A DNA stretch of 64,000 bases from Maratus speciosus. Lineage: Eukaryota > Arthropoda > Arachnida > Araneae > Salticidae. Positions 61,687 to 64,000 of this stretch are shown in pieces (positions within the stretch are counted from its first letter, which is position 1; each line of letters starts with the position of its first letter). The notes below the pieces were generated by a model. The model did not search any database. It saw only the letters and a list, made by a program, of their open reading frames with translations, and was not told where the DNA came from. A program made the translations under genes and the position numbers. Location: assembly GCA_963932465.1 (NCBI GenBank), contig OZ010794.1:446540502-446604501 (forward strand), written 5' to 3'.

Positions 61687-63107
61687 TTTTTCAATTTCAT
61701 GGCGATGCGACTATATTGATGCCAAAAATAATTTTGGTCAGCTAGAATCGGTAAATTCTCTCACCGTGCGGCGGTGAACGTAAACCACGTTATACGGAAA
61801 TAGAGGTCTGTCTCTTCTCACTGCAAGTCTATGTGCTACAGTGCGAAGTTCTTGGGGAGCTTCAGAGTTGACAGCAACTTACGCCCTGACTTCAGTTGAA
61901 TGTCTTATTAGAAACGAGCCATTGGGAAATATAAAGTCTAACCGTAGTTTATAAATTACGTAAATAATTTATGTCTAAATTAATGATTAATACTATGTAA
62001 AAAGAAAAGTAGTAGAATAGCAAAATGAGAGAATAATTAAAAATTATAAGTCATAAATTTTATGTTATAGTAAATAACCGGTCAAGGCTGAGTATTACTC
62101 GTGTATAGAGGGTTCCGTACACTAAATATATGAAGTAGTAACTGGGCATTGCATTACACAAATATATATGATTAAAAGTTGTTATATAGGCTTTAAAAGC
62201 CGATGGTGCATAGAGTTACTCCGCCCGTATCTTTATGTATGTCCAAACCGTCCATGTCTTTAAGGGTTAGGCAGCCTAAGAGAGACTGCTCAGGGCCGGC
62301 TAGGCCTGCCCCTTAGAGCTTAACGTCTCTCCCGGTATGTTCCCCGACACGTTGGCAGCTAATTACTGATAATATTTTTCGAAAATTATTATCAATAATC
62401 CTTTTATACTTCTGCGATGATAGATACCTCCAGCGCTCCTCAACTCCTTTGCTGAACGCCCGAAAAACGAAATTTGTGTATTGTGCGTAACGGAAAAATG
62501 CGATTTTCTGAAAGACTATGTGACCTAGGGTAATCGCTATAGTTTTCCTGGAAGGTCTAAATTAACTTTTACAACACCTAATTTTTTTATAATTTCAGTT
62601 TCACTAGATTCTGAAATAGAGGGGGAGGTATCATATTTTTTCATTACATATTCTCTCTGAATATCTCTGAATATCTCATGATATCTCTGAAAATATAATA
62701 CCTAAAATTAAAAGAAATATATTTTTGAGTTCGGCATTACGAACGGTTTTACACGAAACCCCACACGATATAAAAAAAAAGATTTTTTTTTTTTCAAGTA
62801 ACTTAATTAGCCTCTCTACGTTTTCCCTAAATATATTTCTGAATGGTTAATAATCTATAAATATGTGGGCTAGTATACTTTATTACTTTAACCAATTTGA
62901 ACTTTCCACGTTCTATAGTTTACGATTAAAATGGCTGTGACAGACAGATAGACACAGGCGTAATCTTATAATGGTTCCATTTTAGGTAGATTTCGTATGA
63001 AATACTACCTATTGGGATCGTTCCTATGTTGGAATTTCTGAAAAATTTTTGCAGATCTACACCGATCATGACTCCTAGAACCCAAAACCACCCTCAGTAA
63101 AAAACTT

Positions 63108-63108
<1 letters not shown>
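61687..63108. other. No gene recognised
   Basis: 61740-61930 and 62200-62350 are G+C-richer and look unique ('gcggtgaacgtaaaccacg', 'cagggccggctaggcctgcc'), but neither strand shows a long frame, splice pattern or RNA structure I can name. 62560-62880 is AT-rich. Confidence 0.35.
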
Positions 63109-63152
<44 letters not shown>

Positions 63153-63192
63153 GTGTGTATATGTATATGTATCTATCTATCTATATATATAT
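63109..63192. repeat. TA/TG/TATC microsatellite
   Basis: (TA)n, then (TG)9-like, then TATG and (TATC)n. Confidence 0.9.
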
Positions 63193-63279
63193 CACTTTCT
63201 TCTGGACACGATAACTTTCGTAATTCTGCACCAATCTGATACAAAACTGATCCAAATTGATACATAAAATCAAAGGGCA

Positions 63280-63840
63280 TAAAATCTCGGTCAAGTTCGT
63301 TAATGGGCAAAATTGGACCAAGGGGATGGAAATAGGGAGGGGTTTTGTGAAAACCGAAACCCCCCCCCCCATAACTTCTTAATTTTTGTACATATCAAAT
63401 CAGTTTAAAGTTTTTATTACTTCTAAAAATAGGGCCAAAATTTTATGTATCACAGATTTTTGATAAAGTTAAAAATGGGCTCAAGGGGTGCAGAAAATAG
63501 GGTTTTTGGGAGAAAAAAATTCATAACTTCGTCAATTCTCAAGATATCAATTCCAATTAATTTTATTATAAATCTCCTTAATATTATCTACAACTTTTAT
63601 ATTCACAAGTTTTTGATAGGACCAATTCGTACCGCAAAAAAAATTAAAAACGAAAACAAAAAGGGGGTTTGAAGAAGTAAAGAATCCATAACTCCGTCAA
63701 TCAAAAGATATAAAATCCCCATGAATTTATCATATATCTTCTTAATATTGTCTACAACATCTATATAGACAAGTTTTGGATAGGACCCATTCTTACAGCA
63801 AAAACAAATTAAAAATACATAGCGGTTGAAGAAAAAAATC
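63280..63840 (+). repeat. Degenerate ~150-bp tandem repeat
   Basis: 'cataacttcgtcaattctca' (63524) and 'cataactccgtcaatcaaaa' (63689), 'tttttgataggaccaattcg' (63608) and 'tttggataggacccattctt' (63774) mark two main units, with an older one from 63370. The reverse strand of 12303-12480 carries the same words. The ORFs at 63181-63842 are repeat artefacts. Confidence 0.65.
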
Positions 63841-64000
63841 ATCTAAGTAAGTGTGTATTCAAATCCAAACTGCGTATTTTCTTACTCATTTTACAATTCA
63901 TTTTTGCTCTCAAAGGCTTCTAATTGGTACGTTTTCTTACTCAGAAACTATATAATGTACCGTAATGGTCGATTTTTTGATAGAGGCAGAATATATTTTT

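Noticed and set aside
62200..62350. Mitochondrial insertion or rRNA fragment
   Set aside because: G+C-richer than the surroundings but no recognisable conserved rRNA or mitochondrial gene text.

Overview
The window is AT-rich (roughly two thirds A+T by eye) eukaryotic nuclear DNA. It is almost wholly built of transposable elements: hAT, Tc1/mariner and pogo-like DNA transposons with their MITEs, Helitrons and DINE/Helentron-like elements, a BEL/Pao and a Ty3 retrotransposon, and tRNA-derived SINEs. BEL/Pao together with TA- and 8-bp-duplicating MITEs and (GTCTGTCC)n modules suggests an arthropod, possibly a chelicerate. The species cannot be named from sequence alone.

Three loci look like host genes. 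(1) The last two exons of an unrecognised gene lie at 1340-1425 and 3196-3355 (+); the splice phase fits exactly, and the intron holds two TA-flanked palindromic MITEs. (2) An intact intronless ORF at 18379-18783 (-) encodes a short, divergent histone H2A-like protein with no C-terminal docking region. (3) An intact intronless UBE2K/E2-25K-like ubiquitin-conjugating enzyme (UBC plus UBA) lies at 48683-49294 (+). Genes 2 and 3 each have a copy of the same ~600-bp repeat upstream, in the same orientation relative to the gene, with a TATA-like run and a TGACGTA end facing the start codon.

Layout. 1-5 kb: host exons, small MITEs, a Helitron 5' end, two short tandem duplications. 5.0-8.7 kb: hAT element with 8-bp TSD, decayed transposase and an internal tRNA-Gly-like SINE. 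9.3-14.5 kb: hAT-type element whose ends are GGAGTC arrays, filled with a TTAGGTTACGG minisatellite, two Helentron-like elements and a foldback. 15.2-18 kb: pogo-like element and four MITEs. 18.4-18.8 kb: histone. 19.2-23.2 kb: repeats and foldbacks. 24.2-36.8 kb: one Helitron opened by a hAT (itself holding another hAT), a 5.9-kb BEL/Pao element and a Tc1-type foldback; removing them restores a continuous repeat unit. 37-41.3 kb: foldback and a mariner-type element. 41.3-44.0 kb: Helitron with recognisable empty site. 44.3-47.3 kb: 3-kb inverted-repeat element with a broken transposon gene. 47.7-49.4 kb: repeat plus UBE2K-like gene. 49.5-52.2 kb: MITE cluster. 53.2-55.6 kb: internally deleted Ty3 element with 147-bp LTRs. 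56-61.7 kb: MITEs, a SINE, a hAT MITE split by a Helitron, a Helentron-like element. 61.7-64 kb: no recognisable gene, a TA/TG microsatellite and a tandem repeat.

Element boundaries rest on terminal motifs, target-site duplications and, in several cases, an intact paralogue inside the window. No similarity search was possible, so family names are from pattern recognition.
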